From positions 1 to 64,000 of the forward strand of contig NZ_QETK01000007.1 in the NCBI RefSeq assembly GCF_003105155.1: a stretch of DNA of 64,000 nt. The letters run 5' to 3'. Origin of the DNA: Pseudomonas sp. SDI (GTDB lineage Bacteria > Pseudomonadota > Gammaproteobacteria > Pseudomonadales > Pseudomonadaceae). Shown here piece by piece: positions 42,216-50,414 of this stretch; positions within the stretch are counted from its first letter, which is position 1, and each line of letters opens with the position of its first letter. Under the pieces are notes generated by a model. It was not told where the DNA came from. It worked only from the letters and a program-made list of their open reading frames with translations, and did not search any database. Made by a program: the position numbers and the translations under genes.

Positions 42216-43055
42216 TCAGCCGAGGATGAATTCAGCCACTGTCTGCGCCACCTGATCGGCGACTGCTGGCGTGTTGCGCAGGTGGGCGGCGATGCCATGG
42301 TCGCAGTCGGCGAGCAGCAGGCACTCCAGGTGTGGCGGCGGCACCGCAGCGAGCAGGCTGCGTGTGACCTCCTCGGGGATCGGGCTGTAGCGTTGCGCAC
42401 CGGCCAGCCACAAGGTGCCGGCCGAGCGGCCTTCGCCCTGGCCGTGAGTCCGCGAGTTGAGCCCGTCGTACTCGCCCATCACCAGCAACACCCGGCCGGA
42501 GAACTGGCGCAAAAATTCAAAACTGTCGCAATCGAGAAAGCCGTAGGGCTTGCTGATTGCCGCCGTAAAGGCCGGGCCGAACGGTGCGTCGTGGGCGTCG
42601 TCCGGGTACACCGCCGGGCAGATCAGTACCAGCTTGTCGATGGCCGGGGTCTGCGCTGCCAGTTTCAGCGCGATGGCCGCGCCCAGGCTGTGCCCGACCA
42701 GCGTTTTGCACTGCGCGGCGATATGCCGGTGAAAGCGCTTGGCTTCGGCCAGGTTGGTATTCAGCGACGGTGCTGGCGCGCCCGGTTCGCTGGCGCGGCT
42801 GTGCCCGGACAGGTTGCCGGTCAGCGAGCCGATGCCGCGCTGTTGCAGGCGATAGAGCAGGGGGCTCAAACGAGTGAAATCGGAGCGTGCGCCGCCGACC
42901 ACAAACAGCGGTGGCGCACGTTCCGTGTCGGGCAACAGCAGGCGTGCCTGCTGTTGATAACTGCCGAAGTCTTCGCTGACAAAGCGCTCCATGCCGGGAG
43001 CGGGTTCGTCGTATTGCCAGGTGTCGCGTTGGGTCGAGGTCGCTTCGGGGAGCAT
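42216..43055 (-). CDS. Alpha/beta hydrolase
   Basis: 279 residues from ATG 43055; an in-frame GTG at 43061 lies too close to the AGGCGG Shine-Dalgarno. A serine hydrolase triad can be read: Ser123 in GHSLGAA, Asp197 in GEYDGLN, and His253 in DCDHGIAAH. No signal peptide is present. The gene starts nine bases after the stop of the TauE-like permease and is likely in an operon with it and with the upstream oxygenase. The substrate is unknown. Confidence 0.8.
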   Translation of the reverse strand: MLPEATSTQRDTWQYDEPAPGMERFVSEDFGSYQQQARLLLPDTERAPPLFVVGGARSDFTRLSPLLYRLQQRGIGSLTGNLSGHSRASEPGAPAPSLNTNLAEAKRFHRHIAAQCKTLVGHSLGAAIALKLAAQTPAIDKLVLICPAVYPDDAHDAPFGPAFTAAISKPYGFLDCDSFEFLRQFSGRVLLVMGEYDGLNSRTHGQGEGRSAGTLWLAGAQRYSPIPEEVTRSLLAAVPPPHLECLLLADCDHGIAAHLRNTPAVADQVAQTVAEFILG

Positions 43056-43064
43056 GAACACCGC

Positions 43065-43859
43065 CTAGAGGAACTGATGATGCAGCCATTCGCCAAGTGG
43101 ATTGCCGGCGCTGAGCAGCAGCTTGAGCGCCATGATGCAGCAGACGCAGACCAGCAACGGCTTGATCAGTTTAGGGCCGAAATGCACCGCGCAGCGAGCC
43201 CCGAGTTGTGCACCGACAAACGCTGCTGCGGCCATCGCCAGCGCCAGCGGCCAGACGATGGCGCCGCTCAGGGCGAACACCGACAGCGCCCCAAGGTTGC
43301 ATGAGGCATTCAGCAGCTTGGCGTTGCACACCGCACGCAGCAGTGTCTGTCCGAGCAGGATGACGCAGGCGACCATGAAGAACGAGCCCACGCCTGGGCC
43401 GAAGATGCCGTCATAGAAGCCGATCAGCGGCGCCACGGCCAGGCAGAACAGGCTGACCGAGATTTTCGCCTTGCGCGCGTGCTCGTCCGGCTTGGGGCTG
43501 AAGGCGAAGTAGGCCGCCACCAGGATCAGCAGCACCGGCACACAGGCCTGCAGGAATTCCTTTGGTATCAGGCTGACCGACAACGCCCCGAGGGCGCCCC
43601 CGGCAAACGCCATGGCGGCCATTGGCAAGCCGTTCTGCCAGTCGATCATGCCCTTGCGGGCGAAGGCATAGGTGGCCGAGACCGTGGCCGAGGCGGCCTG
43701 GAACTTGTTGGTGGCGATGGCGGCCAACGGGTCGATGCCGGCGACGAACAGCACTGGCAGGGTGATCAGCCCACCGCCGCCAGCGATGGCGTCGAAAAAA
43801 CCGGCCATCAGGGCCACCGACGCCAGGGTCAGCAACAACGTGATATCAATTTCCATCAT
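43065..43859 (-). CDS. TauE/SafE (YfcA-type) sulfite/organic-anion exporter family permease
   Basis: The 264 residues form about eight hydrophobic segments. The duplicated family motifs are FDAIAGGGGLITLPVLFVAGIDPLAAIATNK in the first half and FYDGIFGPGVGSFF in the second. Members export or import sulfur-containing or other organic anions, but the substrate varies. An AAGGA Shine-Dalgarno is found about eight bases before the start at 43859; ATG 43856 is an alternative. It lies between the oxygenase (18 bases upstream) and the hydrolase in a tight minus-strand cluster. Confidence 0.85.
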   Translation of the reverse strand: MMEIDITLLLTLASVALMAGFFDAIAGGGGLITLPVLFVAGIDPLAAIATNKFQAASATVSATYAFARKGMIDWQNGLPMAAMAFAGGALGALSVSLIPKEFLQACVPVLLILVAAYFAFSPKPDEHARKAKISVSLFCLAVAPLIGFYDGIFGPGVGSFFMVACVILLGQTLLRAVCNAKLLNASCNLGALSVFALSGAIVWPLALAMAAAAFVGAQLGARCAVHFGPKLIKPLLVCVCCIMALKLLLSAGNPLGEWLHHQFL

Positions 43860-43877
43860 CGGGAGGGGTCCTTGTGG

Positions 43878-44921
43878 TCAGCCGCGTACCAGCAGCGGGT
43901 CTTCGCTGAGTACCGCCGGTTGGGCGAAGCGTGAATAGCCGAACAGGCGCACCAGCAGGCGACGGTTGTCCTGGAGAATGTCGCGGCCATGCAGGGCGCG
44001 GCTGTTGTTGATCAGCAGCGCGTTGTCGGGCTGCAACACAAAGGGCAGCGCTTCGCTCTCGCCGAGCAAGGCCTGGAACGCATCGAAAGCGCGCCCGGCG
44101 GCTTCGCTGGCGTGATCGTTGAGCGAGAAGCGGTAGGCGTTGTAGCGCATGGCAAAGCCGCCGTCGGGATCGAACTGCAGCATCGAAGTGGCCTTGCCGG
44201 CCTCACCCTGGCCGGCGACGAAGCAGTCACTGCGGGTGAAGTCGAAGGACGCCGAGGTCAGCGCCAGGGCATGCAGGCTGCCGAGTTTTTCGATGACCGG
44301 GCGCAGCGGGATGATTCGCGTTGGCTCATTGGCCGGGTTCCAGCGCGCACTGAGGATCAGTGCCGACGGTGCCGGCGAGCGGCCCTCGCGGGCTTGCACC
44401 GAGCAGTTGTAGGGCGCCTCGGTGTGCGGCCCCAGGCGCAGGCCGGCATGTGAGCTGAGCTCGATGCGGCTAGTGGGGTCTTCGCCAGGGCGCAGTACGC
44501 TGCCGCCGCCCTTGAAGTTACCGACCAGACGCACCACCTGGCCTTCGTTATCGATGTCGAAGGCGAAGGCGCGGTAGTGCACCAGCTCCAGCAGCAACTG
44601 GTTGCGCGAGGCCAGGTACAGGCAGCGCTCGCTCTGTGTCAGGGTGGGCAAGTCGGGGAGCAGTGCGGGGGCCGGATCGCTGCCGGGGCAGGTCATCTGC
44701 GTGCACATCAGTGCCGCCAGCCTGCCATCGGCGAAGTGCTGCAACGCGGCCTGTTGGCTGGCATCGAGGGTTGGCTGGATGCGCTGTGCCCACTGGCGGG
44801 CCAGGGCGGCGACTCCGCGGGCCTGGGGGCCGCCGAGCTCGGCGAGGTTCTGGCTGGCGGCCGCCAGCGTGCGGGCCTGGTCCTGGTCGAAACTCAGGTA
44901 CGCGACTTCCGATTCCTGCAT
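43878..44921 (-). CDS. Fe(II)/2-oxoglutarate oxygenase, TauD/clavaminate synthase-like
   Basis: Non-haem iron oxygenase. I choose ATG 44921 (MQESEVAYLSFDQ, 347 residues), because an AAGGA Shine-Dalgarno lies nine bases upstream; the ATG at 44930 touches that site. In the frame from 44930, the metal ligands read H169-x-E171 (LGPHTEAPYN) and H314 (NSRALHGRD), with R328 (RRLLVRLFG) as the likely 2-oxoglutarate anchor. The H-x-E rather than H-x-D motif is typical of the clavaminate synthase and amino-acid hydroxylase branch. The substrate is unknown; amino acids or derivatives are plausible. It leads a cluster with a permease and hydrolase. Confidence 0.75.
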   Translation of the reverse strand: MQESEVAYLSFDQDQARTLAAASQNLAELGGPQARGVAALARQWAQRIQPTLDASQQAALQHFADGRLAALMCTQMTCPGSDPAPALLPDLPTLTQSERCLYLASRNQLLLELVHYRAFAFDIDNEGQVVRLVGNFKGGGSVLRPGEDPTSRIELSSHAGLRLGPHTEAPYNCSVQAREGRSPAPSALILSARWNPANEPTRIIPLRPVIEKLGSLHALALTSASFDFTRSDCFVAGQGEAGKATSMLQFDPDGGFAMRYNAYRFSLNDHASEAAGRAFDAFQALLGESEALPFVLQPDNALLINNSRALHGRDILQDNRRLLVRLFGYSRFAQPAVLSEDPLLVRG

Positions 44922-45062
44922 GGGAAACATTCCTTGTTATTGGTCTTGTCGGGCAATCCGTGCCGGCCGGATATCAGACAGGGCGTCTGGCAACCGGCAA
45001 TCGACTGAGCTAACTATTCAACGCGGTTATTCCGTCCGCGTCTGTAAGCTCATTCCGCGCGC

Positions 45063-45091
45063 AGTATAGGCAGTTTCCTATTTTGTGTAAG
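45063..45091 (-). promoter_or_regulatory. Tentative promoter and inverted repeat upstream of the oxygenase gene
   Basis: On the minus strand CTTACA (45091-45086) and TATACT (45068-45063) are 17 bases apart. The spacer holds an inverted repeat, ATAGG (45066-45070) and CCTAT (45077-45081) on the plus strand, which could be an operator. The rest of the 295-base gap 44922-45216 shows no gene. Confidence 0.3.
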
Positions 45092-45216
45092 CGGAAATAA
45101 AAAGGCTTGATAGGTCGGCCTTCGTTGGCGCTCTGCCGGCCCTGCGTTGGACTTCCCCGGCCGGAAACCGCAAAATGAGCCTTTCCTCAATCGACCTGAG
45201 CGGACTTGTTGACTCT

Positions 45217-46101
45217 ATGCGAATGCGCCTGATGCTGTTGGGTGGTGGAAATGCCCTCGGGCAAGCGCTGATTCGTCTCGGGGCCGAGGAAGATATCGGC
45301 TTTCTCGCACCGCGCCCGCCCGACCAGGGCTGGGACGCGGCGAGCCTGACCCAGCTGCTCGACGACACCCGCCCGGATGCCCTGATCAACCTGGCCTACT
45401 ACTTCGACTGGTTCCAGGCCGAATCGGTCAGCGAACAGCGCCTGGCTGTCCAGGAGCGCTCGGTCGAGCGCCTGGCCGAGCTCTGTCAGCACCACAACAT
45501 CATCCTGCTGCAACCTTCCAGTTACCGGGTCTTCGATGGCTCGCGGGCGACCGCCTACAGCGAGAAGGACGAGCCGGTGCCGCTCGGTCAGCGTGGCCAG
45601 GCCCTGTGGCGGATGGAGCAGAGCGTGCGTGCGACCTGTCCGCAGCATGTCCTGCTGCGGTTTGGCTGGGTCCTCGACGAGAGCATCGACGGCGTGCTCG
45701 GGCGCTTCCTGACCCGCGCCGAAAAAGCCCAGGAGCTGCTGCTGGCCGACGATCGTCGTGGCAACCCGACGCCCGTCGACGATGCCGCGCGGGTGATCCT
45801 CTCGGTACTCAAGCAGCTCGATTGCGCCGCGCCGCTGTGGGGCACCTACCACTACGCCGGCAACGAGGCGACCACGCCGCTGGCGCTGGGGCAGGCGATC
45901 CTCAGCGAGGCGTCGCAGTTGCACACACTGGCGGTTGAAACGCCTACCGCGCAGGCCCATGCCGCGCGCCCGGATGCGGCAGAGGAGCCGCAGCACGCGG
46001 TGCTGGCCTGCAAGAAAATTCTGCACACTTTCGGCATCAAGCCGCGCGCCTGGCGTGCTGGCCTGCCGACCTTACTGGATCGATTCTACCGTCATGGCTG
46101 A
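45217..46101 (+). CDS. RmlD-like NAD(P)-binding protein with lost catalytic YxxxK
   Basis: Rossmann-fold protein like dTDP-4-dehydrorhamnose reductases. The preferred start 45217 gives MRMRLMLLGGGNALGQALI and 294 residues, with GAGCGGA about 11 bases upstream; the ATG at 45175 is possible. The family block PSSYRVFDGSRATAYSEKDEP is present (about 100-120). At the place of the catalytic Tyr and Lys the sequence reads P-L-G-Q-R-G-Q-A-L-W-R, so Tyr becomes R126 and Lys becomes L130. The protein may bind but not reduce a sugar nucleotide. It overlaps the following epimerase gene by 8 bases. Confidence 0.75.
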   Translation: MRMRLMLLGGGNALGQALIRLGAEEDIGFLAPRPPDQGWDAASLTQLLDDTRPDALINLAYYFDWFQAESVSEQRLAVQERSVERLAELCQHHNIILLQPSSYRVFDGSRATAYSEKDEPVPLGQRGQALWRMEQSVRATCPQHVLLRFGWVLDESIDGVLGRFLTRAEKAQELLLADDRRGNPTPVDDAARVILSVLKQLDCAAPLWGTYHYAGNEATTPLALGQAILSEASQLHTLAVETPTAQAHAARPDAAEEPQHAVLACKKILHTFGIKPRAWRAGLPTLLDRFYRHG

Positions 46102-47023
46102 TGCTCCCATTCTGATCACCGGTGGCGCTGGCTTCATCGGTTCGCACCTGAGCGATGCGCTGCTGGAAAAGGGTTACGCAGTCCGCGTGCTGGACGATCT
46201 GTCCACCGGCAAGCGCAGCAACCTGCAACTGGACAACCCGCGCCTGCAACTGATCGAAGGCGATGTCGCCGACCCGGTGCTGCTGGGCAAGGCGGTCGAA
46301 GGCTGTCGCGCGGTGGTGCACCTGGCCGCGGTGGCCTCGGTGCAGGCCTCGGTCGAAGACCCGGTGAAAACCCACCAGAGCAACTTTATCGGCACGCTGA
46401 ACGTCTGCGAGGCGATGCGCCTCAATGGCATCAAGCGCGTGCTGTTTGCCTCCAGTGCGGCGGTGTATGGCAACAATGGCGAAGGCGAGTCGATCGTCGA
46501 AGACACGCCCAAGGCGCCACTCACACCCTATGCGGTGGACAAGCTCGCGGGCGAGCAGTACCTGGATTTCTACCGTCGTCAGCATGCTCTGGAGCCGGTG
46601 GTGTTCCGCTTCTTCAACATCTTTGGGCCGCGCCAGGACCCGTCGTCGCCGTATTCCGGGGTGATCAGCATCTTCAGCGAGCGAGCCTTGAACGGGCAAC
46701 CGATCGTGCTGTTCGGCGATGGCGAGCAGACCCGCGACTTTGTCTACGTCGGCGATCTGGTCACGGTGATGGTGCAGGCGTTGGAGCTGGCGCAGGTGGA
46801 AGAGGGCGCGGTGAATATCGGCCTGAACCAGGCCACGTCGCTGAACCAGTTGCTGGAGGCATTGCGCACTGTGGTTGGCAGCTTGCCGGCGGTCAGCCAT
46901 GGGCCGGCGCGCGCGGGCGACATTCGCCACTCGCGGGCGAACAATGCGCGCTTGCTGGCGCGTTTCCAGTTCCCTGAGCCGACACCGCTGGCGCAGGGCC
47001 TAGCGAAATTGCTCGGCCGTTAA
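46094..47023 (+). CDS. NAD-dependent sugar-nucleotide epimerase (GalE/WbpP-like)
   Basis: Extended-SDR enzyme, probably a UDP-hexose or UDP-N-acetylhexosamine C4-epimerase. The start ATG 46094 gives 309 residues. The NAD-binding motif TGGAGFIGSH lies at about 9-18, the catalytic Ser region SSAAVYG is present, and the catalytic TPYAVDKLAGE contains the Tyr and Lys of YxxxK. The coenzyme-binding loop VFRFFNIFGPRQDP is also typical. It overlaps the RmlD-like gene, so the two are coupled. A hairpin with T runs on both strands follows. Confidence 0.88.
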   Translation: MADAPILITGGAGFIGSHLSDALLEKGYAVRVLDDLSTGKRSNLQLDNPRLQLIEGDVADPVLLGKAVEGCRAVVHLAAVASVQASVEDPVKTHQSNFIGTLNVCEAMRLNGIKRVLFASSAAVYGNNGEGESIVEDTPKAPLTPYAVDKLAGEQYLDFYRRQHALEPVVFRFFNIFGPRQDPSSPYSGVISIFSERALNGQPIVLFGDGEQTRDFVYVGDLVTVMVQALELAQVEEGAVNIGLNQATSLNQLLEALRTVVGSLPAVSHGPARAGDIRHSRANNARLLARFQFPEPTPLAQGLAKLLGR

Positions 47024-47056
47024 GCGCATCACCGGCAAGGCCGAAAAGCCGGGCAC

Positions 47057-47093
47057 AAAAAAAGGCCGCGACGCCCACCACGTCGCGGCCTTT
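47057..47093 (+). terminator. Bidirectional terminator between epimerase and ompW
   Basis: AAAGGCCGCGACG (47061-47073) pairs with CGTCGCGGCCTTT (47081-47093) around a 7-base loop. A run of seven A (47057-47063) precedes it. It can serve the epimerase gene (+) and the converging ompW gene (-). Confidence 0.85.
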
Positions 47094-47107
47094 CTGTTAC
47101 CCGATGC

Positions 47108-47791
47108 TTAGAACTTGTAGCCGATACCGACCATGTACACCCATGGGTCGACATCCACATCCACCTTGGTCTTGCCAACGCCCAGGGCGCTTGGGCCGTC
47201 GATGCTGGCCTGGGTGTCGATGTCCACGTACCAGACGGCGGCGTTCAGCAGCAGGTTGTCGGTGAGCATGTAGTCCATGCCCAACTGACCGGCCAGGCCG
47301 ACCGAGTCTTTCAGTTTCATGTTGCTGAAGCCCTGGGCCTTGCGGTTGCTGCTCAGGTCTTCGTCAAAGAACAGGGTGTAGTTCAGGCCGATACCTGCGT
47401 ATGGCTGGAACTTCGAGGTTGGCTCCATCGGGTAGTACTGCAGCGACAGGGTCGGTGGCAGTTGCTTGATATCGGCGAGCTTGCCGTCCAGGCCGGCGCC
47501 CAGGCCCTTGACCCCGACTTCGTGCTGGAACGGGGTTGCCGCCAGCAACTCCAGGCCGATGTGGTCGGTGAGCATGTAGGCGAAGGCCAGGCCCAGTTGG
47601 GTGTCGCTGGTCAGGGTCGCCTTGGTGCCCGCAGCCTTGGCACCGTCGAGCTTGATCTCGCCGCTGTCTTCGTTGGGAGCCGTGGTGATCGCACCGGCAC
47701 GCAGGATGAAGTCACCCGCCTGGTGGGCGTGGGCAACAGGGGCTGCAAGCGCCAGGGCAATGAGCGAGGCGCTGAGCAAGGACTTGTTCAT
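47108..47791 (-). CDS. ompW: OmpW/OprG family outer membrane protein
   Basis: Eight-stranded outer-membrane barrel, for uptake of small hydrophobic molecules in this family. ATG 47791 gives 227 residues; the upstream in-frame ATG at 47830 lies before the Shine-Dalgarno GGGAG. The signal peptide is about 1-22 (MNKSLLSASLIALALAAPVAHA), and the mature part starts HQAGDFILRAG as in OmpW. The C-terminal strand ends VYMVGIGYKF with a terminal Phe. An ANR-like box lies 67-80 bases upstream (47858-47871), fitting oxygen control known for P. aeruginosa oprG. Confidence 0.93.
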   Translation of the reverse strand: MNKSLLSASLIALALAAPVAHAHQAGDFILRAGAITTAPNEDSGEIKLDGAKAAGTKATLTSDTQLGLAFAYMLTDHIGLELLAATPFQHEVGVKGLGAGLDGKLADIKQLPPTLSLQYYPMEPTSKFQPYAGIGLNYTLFFDEDLSSNRKAQGFSNMKLKDSVGLAGQLGMDYMLTDNLLLNAAVWYVDIDTQASIDGPSALGVGKTKVDVDVDPWVYMVGIGYKF

Positions 47792-47829
47792 GGAAGCTCC
47801 CAAAGGACGATTAGAATTTAATGTGTCCA

Positions 47830-47871
47830 ATGGTAGGGAGGCCGCGCAGGGGGGATCTTGACGCAGCTCAA
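47830..47871 (-). promoter_or_regulatory. ANR/FNR-like box and -10 upstream of ompW
   Basis: TTGA-N6-TCAA (47858-47871) is centred at 47864.5 and matches the ANR/FNR core TTGAT-N4-ATCAA except for the two inner positions. On the minus strand TACCAT (47835-47830) lies where a -10 should be for a start near 47823, which is 41.5 bases from the box centre: the geometry of a class II FNR-type promoter. Confidence 0.55.
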
Positions 47872-47900
47872 TGAAAACTCAAGCGCTATGGCGCGGCTGT

Positions 47901-48431
47901 TCATTGTAGTTCATAGGCGTAGATTTTCTCGGCCTCCATCCGGTAGCCGGCCTCGGCCAGCTCGCTGCTCGACGCCTTGACCTGCATCGGCCCTTCGATC
48001 CAGTACGGCTGGTAGAGGTCCTCGACCTTGATACCGATTTCGCTGAACACATGGACGATCTGGTTCGACGGTGGCGGCGGCACATGGATGCACGCGCCGT
48101 AATACGGCACCAGCAGAAACTCGGTGGTGCGTCCTTCTTCGCTGACTTCCAGCGGCACCACATAGCCGGGAAGTTTCACCTGCTGGCCATCGAGCGCCTG
48201 CACCACCGGCGCATCCGGCGCCTGCTGCTGCGCGGCCGGGGCCGACTCGCCGGCCAGCGCGCTGCTCAGTTGCGACAGGTCATGCAGCGGGGTCATCTGT
48301 GGCTTGATCAGCGGTGCCCCCTCGGGGATCAATTGCGGCCATTGCAGGGTGCGCGGCTCGCCGGCCCACGCGCTTTGCCCAAGCATCAACAACAGCATCA
48401 ACAGAACGCGCGGCATCGTTGGGGTTCTCAT
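47901..48431 (-). CDS. DUF3299 periplasmic protein
   Basis: 176-residue protein of unknown function from ATG 48431, which overlaps the permease stop by four bases. The signal peptide is about 1-23 (MRTPTMPRVLLMLLLMLGQSAWA), then GEPRTLQWPQLIPEG. The mature part contains KLPGYVVPLE, TTEFLLVPYYGACIHVPPPPSNQIVHV (one Cys and His pair) and PYWIEGPM, the DUF3299 core. It is the last gene of the DUF2796-ABC-permease-DUF3299 operon, so a role in metal or envelope-substrate handling is inferred. Confidence 0.88.
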   Translation of the reverse strand: MRTPTMPRVLLMLLLMLGQSAWAGEPRTLQWPQLIPEGAPLIKPQMTPLHDLSQLSSALAGESAPAAQQQAPDAPVVQALDGQQVKLPGYVVPLEVSEEGRTTEFLLVPYYGACIHVPPPPSNQIVHVFSEIGIKVEDLYQPYWIEGPMQVKASSSELAEAGYRMEAEKIYAYELQ

Positions 48432-49693
48432 AAGTGGATGGACAAGCCGTCCGCCAGCGATTGCCGATAGGCACGCCAGGCCGGAATACTGCCCATCAGC
48501 ACGGCAGCCCCGAGGATGACCGCCAGCAACCTCCATTCATGTGCGCTCGGCAGCGCCAGCGGCAGGTACAGACCGTAGTTCGATTGCACGTAGCCTTGGG
48601 CCACGGCGATGCCGAAGTAAAGCAGACCCAGGCCGACGACGATACCTGCCAGCGCCAGCGAGAACGCTTCCAGTACCAGCAGCCCGGCGATGTGCCACGG
48701 TCGCGCGCCCACCGAGCGCAGAATCGCCATCTCGCGCCGGCGCTCGTTGAGGCTGGTGAGGATTGCCGTGAGCATGCCGATCAAGCCGGTCAGCACGACG
48801 AACAGCGACACCACGAACAGTGCCTGTTCGGCGGTGCCCATCAGGCTCCACAATTCCTGCAAGGCAACCCCGGGCAGAATCGCCAGCAACGGCTCGCCGC
48901 GAAATTCGTTGATTTCCCGTTGCAGGGTGAAGGTCGCGATCTTGTTGTTCAGGCCGAGCATGAAGGCGGTGATGGCCTTGGGCGTGAGGTCCATGTTGCG
49001 CGCCTGAGTGGCGCTGACCTTGCTGGCCCCGCGCGCCGGTACGCCGTTCTGCCAGTCGATGTGAATCGCTTCCATGCCGCCCAGGCTGATGTGCAGCGTA
49101 CGGTCGACCGGGGTGCCGGTGCGCTTGAGCACACCGACCACGGTGAACGGCTTGTCGTCGTGTTTCACCAGGCTGATAGCGGCCACACCGTGGGCCAGTA
49201 CCAGCTTGTCGCCGAGCTGGTAGTGCAGCGCCTCGGCCACTTCGGCGCCGAGCACCACTTCGAACGGGTCGCTGGCGAAGGCCCGTCCCTGGCCCAGTTG
49301 CAGGTTCTGTTTGCGGCCGTACTGGTAGTGCTCGAAGTACGCCTCGGTAGTGCCCATCACTCGGTAACCGCGGTGCGAGTCGCCCAGGGAAATCGGGATC
49401 GCCCATTTCACCCGGGGGTTGTTGGCGTAATGCTCGTAGCTGTCCCAGCGGATGTTGTTGGTGGCGTTGCCGATGCGAAACACCGAGTACAGCAGCAGGT
49501 TCACCGAACCTGAGCGCGCGCCGACGATCAGGTCGGTGCCGCTGATAGTACTGGCGAAGCTGGCGCGGGCTTCGGTGCGCACCCGCTCGACGGCCAGCAG
49601 CAGGCCCACCGACAGGGCAATCGCGAAGGCAGTGAGGAAGGCGGTGAAACGACGGTTGGCGAGGCTCGCCAGGGCAAGACGAAGCAGGTACAT
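48428..49693 (-). CDS. ABC transporter permease, MacB/FtsX type
   Basis: 421 residues from ATG 49693. An N-terminal hydrophobic segment (about 15-35) is followed by a large periplasmic domain (about 40-280). Three C-terminal membrane segments follow, the last with the FtsX-type LTSLNERRREMAILRSVGARPWHIAGLLVLEA. This is the MacB/LolC topology, pointing to substrate extraction or periplasmic coupling rather than classic import. The start shares one base with the stop of the ATPase gene. Confidence 0.9.
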   Translation of the reverse strand: MYLLRLALASLANRRFTAFLTAFAIALSVGLLLAVERVRTEARASFASTISGTDLIVGARSGSVNLLLYSVFRIGNATNNIRWDSYEHYANNPRVKWAIPISLGDSHRGYRVMGTTEAYFEHYQYGRKQNLQLGQGRAFASDPFEVVLGAEVAEALHYQLGDKLVLAHGVAAISLVKHDDKPFTVVGVLKRTGTPVDRTLHISLGGMEAIHIDWQNGVPARGASKVSATQARNMDLTPKAITAFMLGLNNKIATFTLQREINEFRGEPLLAILPGVALQELWSLMGTAEQALFVVSLFVVLTGLIGMLTAILTSLNERRREMAILRSVGARPWHIAGLLVLEAFSLALAGIVVGLGLLYFGIAVAQGYVQSNYGLYLPLALPSAHEWRLLAVILGAAVLMGSIPAWRAYRQSLADGLSIHL

Positions 49694-50412
49694 CAGGCCT
49701 CCAGATCGCTGGCGGTGCGGGCGGCGCGGTTGAGTTCGGCGAGCGACAACTGACGGTCGAACAGCGGCGCCAGGCTCTGGTCGTGGCTGACGAACAGCAG
49801 GCTCGAACCGGCCTCGCGGCATTCGGCGAACAGCAGGCGGATAAAGGCTTCGCGGCTATCGGCATCGAGCGCCGAAGTGGGCTCGTCGGCGATCACCAGC
49901 TCGGGTTGCCCGATCAGCGCCCGCGCGGCGGCTACCCGTTGCTGCTGGCCGATCGACAGGCTGTCGGCACGGCGGTTGAGCAGCGCCGGGTCGCTCAGCC
50001 CGAGGTGAGCGAGCAGGGTGGCGGCAGCGGCATCGACACTGCCATGGCGTTGCGCGGCGCGCTCGGCGCGGCTGCGCGAGAAGCGACAGGGCAGCTCGAC
50101 GTTCTCGCGTAGCGAGAGAAACGGCAGCAGGTTGAACTGTTGGAAGATGTAGCCGGTGTGGTCGACCCGAAAGCGGTCACGGGCCGACAACGTCAGCTCG
50201 CCCAGTTCCTGGCCGAGCAGACGCACACTGCCGCTGTCGGGCTTTTGCACGCCGCCGAGCAGGCCGAGCAGGGTGGTTTTGCCGCTGCCGCTGGGGCCTT
50301 TGAGGAACAGCGACGCGCCGGCCTCCAGGCGCAGCGCCGGAATGTCCAGCAGCGGCGCCTGGCCAGGCCAGGCAAAGCGCAGGTCGGTCAGTTCGATCAG
50401 GGCCTGGCGCAT
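49693..50412 (-). CDS. ABC transporter ATP-binding protein
   Basis: 239 residues with Walker A GPSGSGKTT at 39-47, the Q-loop near YIFQQFNLLPFLSLRENVEL, the signature LSIGQQQRVAAARAL at about 155, and Walker B LVIADEPTSALD with its Glu. The LolD/MacB-like class pairs with the FtsX-type permease next to it. It begins two bases after the DUF2796 gene stop and overlaps the permease start by one base, so the four genes form one operon. Confidence 0.93.
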   Translation of the reverse strand: MRQALIELTDLRFAWPGQAPLLDIPALRLEAGASLFLKGPSGSGKTTLLGLLGGVQKPDSGSVRLLGQELGELTLSARDRFRVDHTGYIFQQFNLLPFLSLRENVELPCRFSRSRAERAAQRHGSVDAAAATLLAHLGLSDPALLNRRADSLSIGQQQRVAAARALIGQPELVIADEPTSALDADSREAFIRLLFAECREAGSSLLFVSHDQSLAPLFDRQLSLAELNRAARTASDLEA

Positions 50413-50414
50413 GG

